DNA of 64,000 bases from Rhizobium jaguaris. GTDB taxonomy: Bacteria; Pseudomonadota; Alphaproteobacteria; Rhizobiales; Rhizobiaceae. The stretch lies in the NCBI RefSeq assembly GCF_003627755.1, contig NZ_CP032696.1:434001-498000 (forward strand), written 5' to 3'. Positions 44,407-55,600 of the stretch are shown in pieces; within the stretch, counting starts at the first letter, position 1; each line of letters opens with the position of its first letter. Under the pieces are notes generated by a model. The model had not been told where the DNA came from and made no database searches. It saw nothing but the letters and a program-made list of their open reading frames with translations. Made by a program: the position numbers and the translations under genes.

Positions 44407-45843
44407 ATGACCAATGCGATGGCGTCTTTACGCGACCTCGATCCCCAGTATCCAGTGCCTTTAGTCCACGAATTTCTTTCCAGGCCAGAAAATAAGGCAT
44501 ATCTGGACTATGCCTACAAAGACCCGTTCGGCTGTCATGTTTTCCCGGGAGATATAGAAGATTACCCACTGTCGTCTTTCTTTGCAGACATGAATAGCGA
44601 AATTGCCAGAGCGCCGCAAATTCATCTGTGGGCATACATTCCCTGCTGCCGCTACCGCTGCCACTTTTGCCAGTTTCCGACGATCACTCTCAATCCCCAC
44701 ACAGCGTCTTCACAGGCAGTCATGAAAGATCTGGTTAATCTGAATATCAAAGAAGCCAGACTGTGGCTGGCGAAGGTGCCGAGCCTTGCTGCTGTGGAAG
44801 TTGGAGAATTCAATATTTTTGGTGGCACTCCCTCGCTGCTGCCTGAATCCGAGCTGCGTAGATTAGTTGCGTTTTACAAAGACCATTTCAATTTCTTTGC
44901 TGCGACGATGCGGTTTGAAGGCGAACCTGGAACGCTGACAAAATCATATCTTTCGCTACTACAGGAGCTTGGTTTCACCAAGGTGAGCTTTGGAGCTCAA
45001 TCTTTTGACGACCGATTTATTTCTGGTTCTGGTCGTATGCATTCCGCGAAAGAGTGCATTGAAACGATATACGACGCGCGGGAAGTCGGTATTGACTGGG
45101 TTAGTGTTGACCTCATCTACGGCATGCTGGGACAGAGCGTGGACGACGTGGGATATGACATGGAGACAACCCGCCAACTGGATCTTTCCCATGTCGTCTG
45201 CACCAAGCTGCATCTGGAAGAATTCATGAAAATCCGTACCGGCGTATCTGGGGAGCGTCGAAGTGTATGGCAGAAAGCAGGGCTAGGTAATTGCAACAAC
45301 ATGAGCTTTCCTGGTCTGGGAAAGCAATATCAAATGCGCGAGCTGATCGAAAAAAATTTGAAGGGCGCCTATCGTGAACATCCTACCATGTATTTTTATC
45401 GACACGATCATCAGCCGGAAAAATGGAAAGGCCTCATTACCGATCTAGACAAGCAGTACCCTGAAATAGCTGTCGGCCTCGGGGGTAGTTCAAAATGCAC
45501 GAAAGCCGAAGCGATCAATATCACTAGTTACAATGCCTACAAGGGCGCATTGCATGAAGATCGCCTCCCGATCCAGGAATGCCGCGGCATGTCACCGGTT
45601 CACCGGGAGGTTACTGCATTTAAAATGGCGCTCTCGACGCTCAGTCCGGTAGATAATGGCGTATTCAAGCAACGTTTCGAGGGAAAGAGCTTTTTTGACA
45701 ACGAAATGATCAATTGCACTTTGAGCGGGCTAGTGGGAAAGTCGCTGGTTGTCATTGAAAGCGATGTCGTAACTCTAACCCCCTATGGCGTCACGCTAGT
45801 CGAAGCGATCATCAATACGCAGTTTGCGCCAGCATACAGATAG
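44407..45843 (+). CDS. Radical SAM protein, HemN/HemW-like
   Basis: The 478-aa enzyme has the [4Fe-4S]-SAM motif CRYRCHFC in IPCCRYRCHFCQFP, the C-x3-C-x2-C of the HemN/HemW superfamily. GGTPSLLPESELRR and FEGEPGTLTK (SAM/Glu contact) are further family hallmarks, as is VSFGAQSFDDRF. The C-terminal part ends in a winged-helix-like segment (SGLVGKSLVVIESDVVTLTP). Coproporphyrinogen oxidation is unlikely beside two glycosyltransferases; HemN-like enzymes in biosynthetic clusters often methylate or rearrange a metabolite. It starts directly after the GT2 stop with GGAGG upstream. Confidence 0.85.
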   Translation: MTNAMASLRDLDPQYPVPLVHEFLSRPENKAYLDYAYKDPFGCHVFPGDIEDYPLSSFFADMNSEIARAPQIHLWAYIPCCRYRCHFCQFPTITLNPHTASSQAVMKDLVNLNIKEARLWLAKVPSLAAVEVGEFNIFGGTPSLLPESELRRLVAFYKDHFNFFAATMRFEGEPGTLTKSYLSLLQELGFTKVSFGAQSFDDRFISGSGRMHSAKECIETIYDAREVGIDWVSVDLIYGMLGQSVDDVGYDMETTRQLDLSHVVCTKLHLEEFMKIRTGVSGERRSVWQKAGLGNCNNMSFPGLGKQYQMRELIEKNLKGAYREHPTMYFYRHDHQPEKWKGLITDLDKQYPEIAVGLGGSSKCTKAEAINITSYNAYKGALHEDRLPIQECRGMSPVHREVTAFKMALSTLSPVDNGVFKQRFEGKSFFDNEMINCTLSGLVGKSLVVIESDVVTLTPYGVTLVEAIINTQFAPAYR

Positions 45844-46027
45844 TATTCTTCATGGCGACGGTATGAGATAATTAGCGCTCTGTCCAGCGAGCGGTCTAAC
45901 CTCGCAAAATTCCCTAACGTAACGCCTTGAGATCTACAAACAGGATAACGTTCCCTTTAGCGTATCCATCCGAGCACGCCGAGCAGGACCGCGGGATTTA
46001 GAGCGTCGCGCGTGGTAACATCGGTTC
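45844..46027. other. Junction between unit 1 and IS66 debris
   Basis: No gene. GTAACGCCTTGAGATC at 45919 may be a diverged IS66 terminal repeat for the minus-strand IS66 remnant that follows. Confidence 0.3.
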
Positions 46028-46261
46028 ATGGAGATCGATGAGGACAAAATCGACGACGCAGTTTTGGCGTTGCTATGGTTGGCGCTGCATAACGAGCGTT
46101 GCGCCTGGAAGGGTTTTGATTGGGTAACGACGGATCGGCTTCACAAGAAGGGCATGATCGGCGACCCAGTCAACAAGTCGAAGTCATTGGCGTTGACCGA
46201 TGAAGGCCTGGAGCGCTCGGAAGCGTCGTTCCGGAAGCTGTTTACGCGGCCGTCGCAATAG
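46028..46261 (+). CDS. DUF6429-family protein (IS66 passenger)
   Basis: This 77-aa protein, MEIDEDKIDDAVLALLWLAL followed by WKGFDWVTTDRLHKKGMI, matches the short family regularly found beside IS66 tnpC in rhizobia. It is convergent with an IS66 tnpC remnant and overlaps its end. Function unknown. Confidence 0.7.
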   Translation: MEIDEDKIDDAVLALLWLALHNERCAWKGFDWVTTDRLHKKGMIGDPVNKSKSLALTDEGLERSEASFRKLFTRPSQ

Positions 46262-46449
46262 CGGTCTTTTGTGCCTTCCATTCCCAGGGCAGTAGTTCGT
46301 GCAGGTGAGAGACGGGAAGATCGGCGATACGGGCGAGCACGTCGGCGAGACATGCCTTCGGGTCGACGTCGTTGAGACGGCAGGTGGTGATGAAGGTCAG
46401 CATGATGGCGGCACGATCGGCTCCACGCTTGGGACCGGCGAAGGTTCAA
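46242..46449 (-). pseudogene. IS66 tnpC C-terminal fragment (element B remnant)
   Basis: The minus strand reads GPKRGADRAAIMLTFITTCR, LNDVDPKACLADVLARIAD, and LPVSHLHELLPWEWKAQK before a TAA stop. This is the IS66 transposase C terminus; the rest of the gene is missing. It is a different IS66 from the one inserted next to it. Confidence 0.85.
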
Positions 46450-46458
46450 TTCCGGCGC

Positions 46459-46478
46459 CTATGGAAATATTTCCATAG
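46459..46478. repeat. 20-bp perfect palindrome at an IS66/IS66 junction
   Basis: CTATGGAAATATTTCCATAG is fully self-complementary. It sits between oppositely oriented IS66 tnpC fragments. It could be a recombination scar or a protein-binding site. Confidence 0.8.
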
Positions 46479-46479
46479 A

Positions 46480-46632
46480 AGGCGCAACTCGCTGTTTGCT
46501 GGCAGTTGCGGGGGAGCAGAAAGCTGGGCGGTCCTCGCGTCTCTTCTTCAAACAGCCCCGCTCAACGGACTTGATCCCTATAAATGGCTGGTTGACGTCC
46601 TTGAAAAGATCGTCTTCAACGACGTGAAAAGC
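46480..46632 (+). pseudogene. IS66 tnpC fragment, 5' side of a nested insertion (element C)
   Basis: The plus strand reads RRNSLFAGSCGGAESWAVLA, SLLQTAPLNGLDPYKWL and VDVLEKIVFNDVKS. It is interrupted by element D and continues in frame at 51459, so the two halves together form a normal IS66 TnpC C terminus. Confidence 0.85.
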
Positions 46633-46709
46633 GTAAGCGGACAGGCCATCCCACGTAGCATCGAGACGCGAAATCGCTCATTTTCAGCATGAATCATGCT
46701 GGGAATCCT

Positions 46710-47093
46710 ATGAGTGAAGATATGAATCATGGCCGTACGTTCGAAATTCTGACGGCGGAGCCGGTGCGAAAGCGGCGAAAGCCGAAGTTGCGTTCTGATG
46801 AGGACAAGGCTTTGATTTTGGAGCAAGCTCTCGCTCCTGGCGCTAATGTCTCTGCGGTCGCGCGTGCCCATGGGATGGACCCGTCGCAGCTTTTTGGATG
46901 GCGTCGAGCAGCGCTTGCGTCTGGTTCGGTTCAGCGCCTGAAAGCAACCGAAAACGATAAGGCCTTTACTCGTTTCGAGGCGGTGCGGACGGACACTGTC
47001 GAGATCCAGGTGGGCGACACGACACTTCGCGTCAGCGCTTCGATCGATCCGGTGCTGCTGAGCGGCATCGTCAGGGCGGTACGGCAAGCATGA
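46710..47093 (+). CDS. tnpA: IS66 TnpA (element D)
   Basis: The 127-aa HTH protein contains LRSDEDKALILEQALAPGAN and VARAHGMDPSQLFGWRRAAL. The ATG at 46710 has GGGA upstream. It overlaps tnpB by 4 nt. Confidence 0.9.
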   Translation: MSEDMNHGRTFEILTAEPVRKRRKPKLRSDEDKALILEQALAPGANVSAVARAHGMDPSQLFGWRRAALASGSVQRLKATENDKAFTRFEAVRTDTVEIQVGDTTLRVSASIDPVLLSGIVRAVRQA

Positions 47094-47434
47094 TCGCTTC
47101 GGGTGTCGTGGTCTATGTGTCGTGCCAACCGGTCGACTTCCGCAAAGGCGCGGCCTCGCTGATGGCCCTGGTGCGCGATGGCGGCCTCGACCCCTTTAAC
47201 GGTGCTCTTTATGTATTCCGCTCGAAACGTGCAGACCGGATCCGCATTGTTTGGTGGGACGGCAGTGGGGTCTGCCTTTACGCCAAAATAATCGAAGAAA
47301 ATGGCTTCTGCTGGCCTGTCCCGTCTGCTGCCCGCGTCCGTCTCGATCATGCGCAATTAATGGCACTTCTAGCCGGAATGGATTGGAAAAAGATCCGCCC
47401 CGCCAAGGTGCGCCGGCCACTTTCGATCGGCTGA
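47090..47434 (+). CDS. tnpB: IS66 TnpB (element D)
   Basis: This 114-aa IS66 ORF2 protein has CQPVDFRKGAASLMALV, FRSKRADRIRIVWWDGSGVC and WPVPSAARVRLDH. Intact. Confidence 0.92.
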   Translation: MIASGVVVYVSCQPVDFRKGAASLMALVRDGGLDPFNGALYVFRSKRADRIRIVWWDGSGVCLYAKIIEENGFCWPVPSAARVRLDHAQLMALLAGMDWKKIRPAKVRRPLSIG

Positions 47435-47509
47435 TGACGATGTGCGGCAAGTTGAATCATGTTGCTGTAAGTGTTGGGAAATCGGCTGATTCTATGCTCT
47501 ATTACGCGC

Positions 47510-48427
47510 ATGGTTTTACCCGGTCCAGACCTTCCTGACGACGTCGATGCGCTGAAAGCGATGATCATCGCTTTGAACGCAGAGAAGGCTGCGACTGACG
47601 CCGAAATTGCCCGAATGAAGGCTGTCCAACAAAAAGCCGACGAGCGGATCACCACTTTGACGGCGATCTTGAAGGTTTTGCAGCGGGCCCAAAACGGGAC
47701 GCGCTCCGAGCGACTGCGGCTGGCGATCAACGACGAGCAGATAGACTTCGCGTTTGAGGAGGTCGAGACTGGCCTTGCGGCGATTGATAGCGAACTTGGC
47801 CAAGTGGGCAAAGAGCGGCCAAAAAGGGAGGCGCGGCCTCGCAAAGGTTTTGCCGCCCATCTCGAACGCATCGAGGAAGTGATTGAGCCGGAGATTCCCG
47901 ACGACTGCCAAGGCTTGGAAAAGGTTCTGATCGGCGAGGACCGATCCGAGCGGCTTGATGTCATACCGCCGAAGTTCAGGGTCATCGTCACACGCCGCCC
48001 GAAATATGCGTTCCGCGAACGTGATGGCGTGCTTCAGGCTTTGGCCCCCGCGCATATCATCGAAGGTGGGCTGCCGAGCGAACGGTTGCTGGCCTATATC
48101 GCCGTGTCGAAATATGCCGACGGTCTTCCGCTCTACCGCCAGGAGGCGATCTATCTGCGCGACAGCGTGGCTCTAAGCCGCTCCTTGATGGCCCAATGGA
48201 TGGGGCATCTGGGCTTCGAGCTGCGGATCTTGGCGGATTACATCTTGGAACGCATCAAAGCCGGAGAGAGGGTTTTTGCGGACGAGACCACCTTACCGAC
48301 GCTGGTCCCCGGCTCTGGTAGAACGATGAAGGCGTGGTTATGGGCCTACGCTTGCGATGACCGACCGTTTGGCGGGTCTGGCCCGCCGATGGTTGCCTAT
48401 CGCTTCGAAGACAGCAGGGGTGGCAAG
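47510..48427 (+). pseudogene. tnpC: IS66 tnpC (element D), 5' part, split by IS21
   Basis: This is the N-terminal 306 codons of TnpC: coiled coil, LNAEKAATDAEIARMKAVQQ, then the first catalytic Asp in VFADETTLPTLVPGSGRT, ending at FEDSRGGKC where the IS21 insertion begins. Beyond 48427 the frame reads IS21 DNA and soon stops. The 3' part resumes at 50765. Confidence 0.92.
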
Positions 48428-48478
48428 TGTCAATGCCGAGTGAAATTTCCCCAGAAGTGCCGAAGTAAAATTCCCCAA

Positions 48479-50625
<2,147 letters not shown>

Positions 50626-50764
50626 TCCCCTCTCGACCATCGAGAGCAGTATCAGTGATGACGCGCCGCCGGTCTTCCGGGGCGCGCCCCGGAAGACCGG
50701 CGGCAACGCTAAACTGGGGAAGATTCAAACGGCACTTCTGGGGAGTATTCATCCGGTATCAACA

Positions 50765-51450
50765 GCAAGTGTGTCGCGCGTCATCTCGCCGGGTTCAGCG
50801 GCATCCTGCAAGTGGATGGGTACTCGGCTTATACCAGCATGCTCAAGGAGCGCGCCAAGTCCGGCAGCAATGAAACGATCAAGCTGGCCGGATGCTGGGC
50901 ACATTTACGCCGAAAATTCTACGAGCTGCATGTCGGCGGCATTAATGACGCTGCAACAGCGTCGATCACAGCGATGACGGAACTTTGGAAGGTCGAGGAC
51001 GAGATCCGCGGCAGTGATGCCGAAACCCGTGCCACACGTCGTCAGGAGACGTCCGCTGGCATCGTCGCCGATCTCTTCCACTTGTGGGAGAAGGAACTCT
51101 CCAAAGTCTCCGGAAAGTCCAAGACTGCGGAGGCGATACGCTACGCCCTGACACGCCGGGAGGCGCTGGAGCACTTCTTGACGGACGGTCGCGTCGAAAT
51201 CGACTCCAACATAGTCGAGCGTGCCATCCGACCCCAAACAATTACGAGGAAGAATAGTCTCTTTGCCGGTAGCGAGGGCGGCGGAGAGACATGGGCCACG
51301 ATCGCCACACTTCTACAGACGGCAAAAATGAACAACGTCGATCCGCTTGCCTGGCTATCTCAAACGCTCACCCGCATCGCAAATCGCTGGCCAGCCGCTG
51401 ATATTGAGCTGCTCATGCCATGGAACTTCGAACCAGACGCCGTCGGCTAA
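50765..51450 (+). pseudogene. tnpC: IS66 tnpC (element D), 3' part
   Basis: It continues the interrupted tnpC: GILQVDGYSAYTSMLKERAK (second Asp), VEIDSNIVERAIRPQTITRK (Glu), and a final LTRIANRWPAADIELLMPWN. Precise removal of the IS21 and one GCAAG would restore the full protein. Confidence 0.92.
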
Positions 51451-51458
51451 CCGCTTAC

Positions 51459-51547
51459 TGAAAAGCCACGAGCTTGACCAGCTTTTGGCCTGGAATTGGA
51501 AAAAGCAACGAGAGGCGGAAGGGAAATCCTTGGCGAGAGCAGCGTGA
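51459..51547 (+). pseudogene. IS66 tnpC fragment, 3' side of the nested insertion (element C)
   Basis: The frame reads VKSHELDQLLAWNWKKQREA, EGKSLARAA and stops. It is the in-frame continuation of 46480-46632 once element D and one TGAAAAGC are removed. Confidence 0.85.
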
Positions 51548-52152
51548 AACAACCCCGGCGCCTACCGATAATGTCCCTTGACGAGCTGGAGGGCTGGTTC
51601 GACACGGCCAAGCCAGCACCGCATTGCAGGGGCGTCTCCATGTTGAACGGCTTTCTGACGGGGCTGGCCGCAGGGCCGGTCTTCCTGCTGCCCAATGACT
51701 GGATGTGGCATGTTGTCGGCGAACACGAGCAGCGAGCATTCATCGGCAACAAAATGCAGGCTGTTATTGATACGATCGTTGATCACTATAACCTGATAGC
51801 ACACCAGCTCACCAGAGCTGGTGCTTATGCGCCGATCTACATGCGTACGGATGGCGAGGAGGTTCTCGCTGATGATTGGGCGGACGGGTTCTTTGGCGCG
51901 ATGAACCTCAGCCTTGAGCAATGGGCACCGCTGTTTGCGGATAAGAAGGCCGGCGAGCCGCTCCTTACCATCTTGACGCAAACCACCAATCCGCAACTGG
52001 CTGAGATCATTGCGACGGCTTACCCTAAGCCACTGGAACCCCAACTACTGTTTAAAGAAGCCTGGCGAGCGTTACCCAAAGCCGTCGAGGCCATTTACGC
52101 CTATAGCAAGCCCCTGCGCTTTAACCCCGCCGCTCCTGCAAACCAGGCTTAG
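51544..52152 (+). CDS. UPF0149/YecA-family protein (IS66 passenger)
   Basis: The 202-aa protein has the YecA/UPF0149 core: LDELEGWFDTAKPAPHCRGV, SMLNGFLTGLAAGP and ADDWADGFFGAM. It begins with a GTG overlapping the stop of IS66 element C tnpC (GTGA), so it was a co-transcribed passenger of that IS66. Function in the element is unknown. An ATG at 51571 is an alternative start. Confidence 0.8.
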   Translation: MKQPRRLPIMSLDELEGWFDTAKPAPHCRGVSMLNGFLTGLAAGPVFLLPNDWMWHVVGEHEQRAFIGNKMQAVIDTIVDHYNLIAHQLTRAGAYAPIYMRTDGEEVLADDWADGFFGAMNLSLEQWAPLFADKKAGEPLLTILTQTTNPQLAEIIATAYPKPLEPQLLFKEAWRALPKAVEAIYAYSKPLRFNPAAPANQA

Positions 52153-52154
52153 TA

Positions 52155-52191
52155 AGTTATCAGCATGAGTATCATGCCTATGCTGATAACT
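52155..52191. repeat. 12-bp inverted repeat after the YecA gene
   Basis: AGTTATCAGCAT (52155-52166) and ATGCTGATAACT (52180-52191) are perfect inverted arms around a 13-bp loop. Located 3 bp after the stop codon, it may terminate transcription; no T-tract follows. It could also be a recombination site. Confidence 0.7.
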
Positions 52192-52465
52192 GCAGAAGAT
52201 CCCACGAGCCTGCAAACGCGACAAGGCCGTCAATAAATATAGCCGTGGGGCGCTCGTGCCGGATACGCTTATTCCGTCATACCGGTAACCAACGACACGG
52301 CGCGACAGAGCCCCGCGTTTCGTCTCCGCCGTTTTTGAATGCAATGGAGAATGCAGATTGTGACCGTAACGCCTATCGGCACACCGGTGCCACAACCTGC
52401 ACCCGCCGTCGTTCGTTGATGGCCCTGCCCGCTCCTCCAAGAAAACACAAGTGCGCCGCCTCCAT
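52192..52465. other. Non-coding region upstream of the NRPS promoter
   Basis: No gene seen. The stretch CACCCGCCGTCG near 52410 is shared with the region upstream of unit 1 (near 41152), so homology between the two upstream regions may start here. Confidence 0.4.
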
Positions 52466-52602
52466 TGTCGGGTTCGTCAATTTCGCGACACGCCCCTGTC
52501 CGATGTAATCCTATCTCACTTTCATTAAACAATTGAAACACAACGATGTTTTTTGCCTGAGCGCCTCGGCATAACTGGCATGACTTTTGAAGCTTTCTCG
52601 AT
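52466..52602 (+). promoter_or_regulatory. nif-type promoter (copy 2) of the NRPS operon
   Basis: CTGGCATGACTTTTGAA has GG at 52577-52578 and, as in copy 1, GA instead of GC at -12. A TGTCGGG...CGCGACA element (52466-52490) lies at the same distance upstream as the NifA site of copy 1, but its TGT and ACA are 19 bp apart rather than 10. Similarity to copy 1 continues through TGAGC-N-CCTC-N-GCA before the core and TCTC-N-ATTTC after it. Start of transcription would be near 52601, 63 nt before the NRPS ATG. Confidence 0.6.
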
Positions 52603-52663
52603 TTCGACAGGACAGGAATTGCCAGCGGTGAGCAACTCACCGCCGCGACCTACGAGGAAACTT

Positions 52664-55600
52664 ATGCTTAACGAAGGCCGGACTGCGAAGTCCGAATTTG
52701 TCGGAAGTCAGCTCATCGATTTAGTCGCAGCTATAGATGAAATTGCCGTGTCGTTCCCGGACAGGATAGCGATTAAGCACGGTGGGGAAGAACTGACATA
52801 TGGTGACCTGCGCGTGCAGTCGGATCGAATTGCGAGCACGCTCCGGGAGCGCTGCGCGCAGGTCATTGGCTATTGCGGTGAACGAAACCTCCATTGGGCA
52901 ACCACAGTCGTCGCAATTCTGAAAAGCGGCTCAACATATTTGCCGCTCGATCCATCCTTGCCGGCCTCCCGCATTTCTTCGATGATCGAGCAGAGTGAAT
53001 GCACCCTGGTCATCGGGCCGGAAAGACCTGACGCGCTTGGTCTGTTTCAGGAAAACGGCAACTGCAGCCGAGAATTCTTAACGGTTCAGACAGCGCTACT
53101 CGGCGGCCGTGCCTCTGCTGCGATGCCAACTTCGGTTGAAAGCCGCCTCGCCTACATTCTTTTTACGTCCGGCTCGACGGGCAAACCCAAGGGAGTAATG
53201 GTCAAGCGTGCAGGCTTAAACAATCATTTAACGGCCAAGATAGTTGCACTCGAGCTCAGCGATAAGGACTGTGTTGCACAAACTGCTTCACACGGCTTTG
53301 ACATCTCACTGTGGCAGCTTTTGGCAGGGTTATGTGTCGGCAGTCGCGTCGCGATCATAGATGATGCGACCGTGAGATCTCCGTTGGCCCTTCTTGAGGC
53401 ACTGCAGGCACATCGCGTAACAATTGTCCAATTCGTCCCATCGGTGCTCGCGGTATTCGTCGAATATCTGCAGACCCTCTCAGCCGACGAGCGGCTTCTT
53501 GGCGTCTTACGCATGGTGTCCACGGTCGGCGAGCCGCTGACGCCCGCATTGGCGCGCGGTTGGCTGACACTCTTTCCTCAAATACCAATTCTCAATCACT
53601 ACGGCCCGACCGAATGTGCGGATGGAGTTACGCATCATTTGGTATCTCTCCCGCCCAGCACAGCCGACGCATATGTCCCCATCGGTAAGCCGATTGCCAA
53701 CCTTAGGGTGTATGTCGCCAACGGGTTGCGTCTGTGCAAGACGGGGGAAGTTGGGGAAATTTGTGTTAGTGGAGCCGGTGTCGCTGATGGTTACGTCAAC
53801 GATAAGGGGCGTACCATGGAAGCGTTTTCGGCAAATCCCTTCTCGGAGCACCCATCGTATCGGCAGCTCTACAAGACCGGCGATCTCGGACGCCTCAGGG
53901 CAGACGGCCTGCTGGAGTGCCTTGGTCGACGAGATCGTCAGATCAAGATCCGCGGGCACCGGATCGAACTTGGAGAGATCGAGTCTCGGCTCTGCGCCCA
54001 TCCTTTGGTAAATGCGGCCGCCGCTATTGCGCCGGTCCCAGAGAGCTTGAAGCTCACGGCTCGGGATATAAACAACAGCGACCGACAAACGGAACCACGA
54101 CGAATCGTGGCCTATGTGTCGGCTTCTGCCGAACTTTCGGAGCGTGAGCTCAGGAGCTTTGTTGCCGAAGCGCTTCCTGCCTGCATGCTGCCGGAACGCA
54201 TCATTCGCATCGACCGGATTCCTGTTACCCGAAACGGGAAAGTGGATCTCGCGTCCTTGCCTGATCCGACGACCATTCGGCCGGAGCTGCCGAATCCCTT
54301 CGAGGAACCAAAGACGGAACTCGAAAGCACCCTACGGCGTATTTGGTCCAGCGTTCTTCGGATCAAGGATATCGGCGTCAGCGACCAATTTATGGATCTC
54401 GGAGGCGACTCGCTCCGAGCGATGCTTATATTGGCTCAGGTTCAGAGGCAGCTCGGGACAAAGGTGGACTTCAGGATCGTCCTGAATGGGACCGTCAGGT
54501 CGCTTGCGGCATCGATATCGCGCCAATCCGGCACGACGCAGACGGTGCTACCAGCTTGCGGGAAGCTCAAACGATCACCCCTGACGCGAGTGCAAGAACA
54601 CCTTTGGTTCCTCTGGCAGCTCGATCCGACCGCAAAAAACTACATGATTCAGGGCGGTGTGCGTATCCGAGGTGCCATCGATCTGATCGCATTCAATAAA
54701 GCCTGGAGCGACGTTGTTCAGACGCATGACGCGCTTCGCGCACGTTTCATCGACGAAGAGTGGCCGGTTCAGATTTTTGATGATCCGCCGAGCGCCGATC
54801 TGGAGTTGATAGACGCCACCCACCTAAGTGAACAGCAGGCCGAGGAACTTGTGTCGGAACTGCGACGGACGGAGCTCAACAACCCTTTTGATCTCAGCCA
54901 GGGCCATTTGTTTCGAGCGCGGATGATCCGTCTTGGCGCGGACGATCACCTCGTGCTGATAACTGCGCACGAAATCATCATAGATGCATGGTCAATTTCG
55001 GTCCTGCTCAGAGATTTGCAAACGAGATACTCCCAAGCCGCCGCCTTCTCTCCGACGGATCGCCCATCACTGTCGACCTATGCGCTCTGGGAAAGTGCAA
55101 ATGTCACGCCGGAGTCGTTGAAGGGCCAACGCCGCTATTGGCGTCGGCAAATAGGCGACAATCCTCCTGTACTTTCGATCGGGAACGATCGAGTGCGGCC
55201 GAAAGTGGGCTCCAACCGCGGGAACTCGCATGCGGTTCTTCTTGGCGGCGAGCTGTCTGACCACGTGCGAGACTTTGCGCGCCGGCAAAGGTGCACGACT
55301 TCGGCTGTCCTGTTGGCATGTTTCAAGCTTCTATTGCGCATGTATAGCGGCCAAGACGACGTTGTCGTTGGCATGCCGCACGTCGTGCGTAGCCAACCAG
55401 GCACCGAGGAAATCGTGGGCTTTTTCCTCAACATGCTGCCAATCCGAACGAAGATCGACATCAATCAGTCTTTTGCGGCTCACGTAGCTCACGTGCAGGA
55501 CCTCATAAGCGATGCCATCGCGAACTCGGACTATCCATTCAGCTGGATGGTCAGAGATACCCGGTTCCTGCGCGAACATGGTCGATCGCCGATCTTCCAA

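Noticed and set aside
44407..45843. Coproporphyrinogen III dehydrogenase (HemN) proper
   Set aside because: The cluster motif fits the superfamily, but the neighbours are glycosyltransferases and the protein carries its own C-terminal extension, so heme synthesis is not supported.
52553..52663. NRPS start at 52553
   Set aside because: That start would lie inside the nif-type promoter and has no ribosome-binding site; ATG 52664 has GAGG correctly placed.
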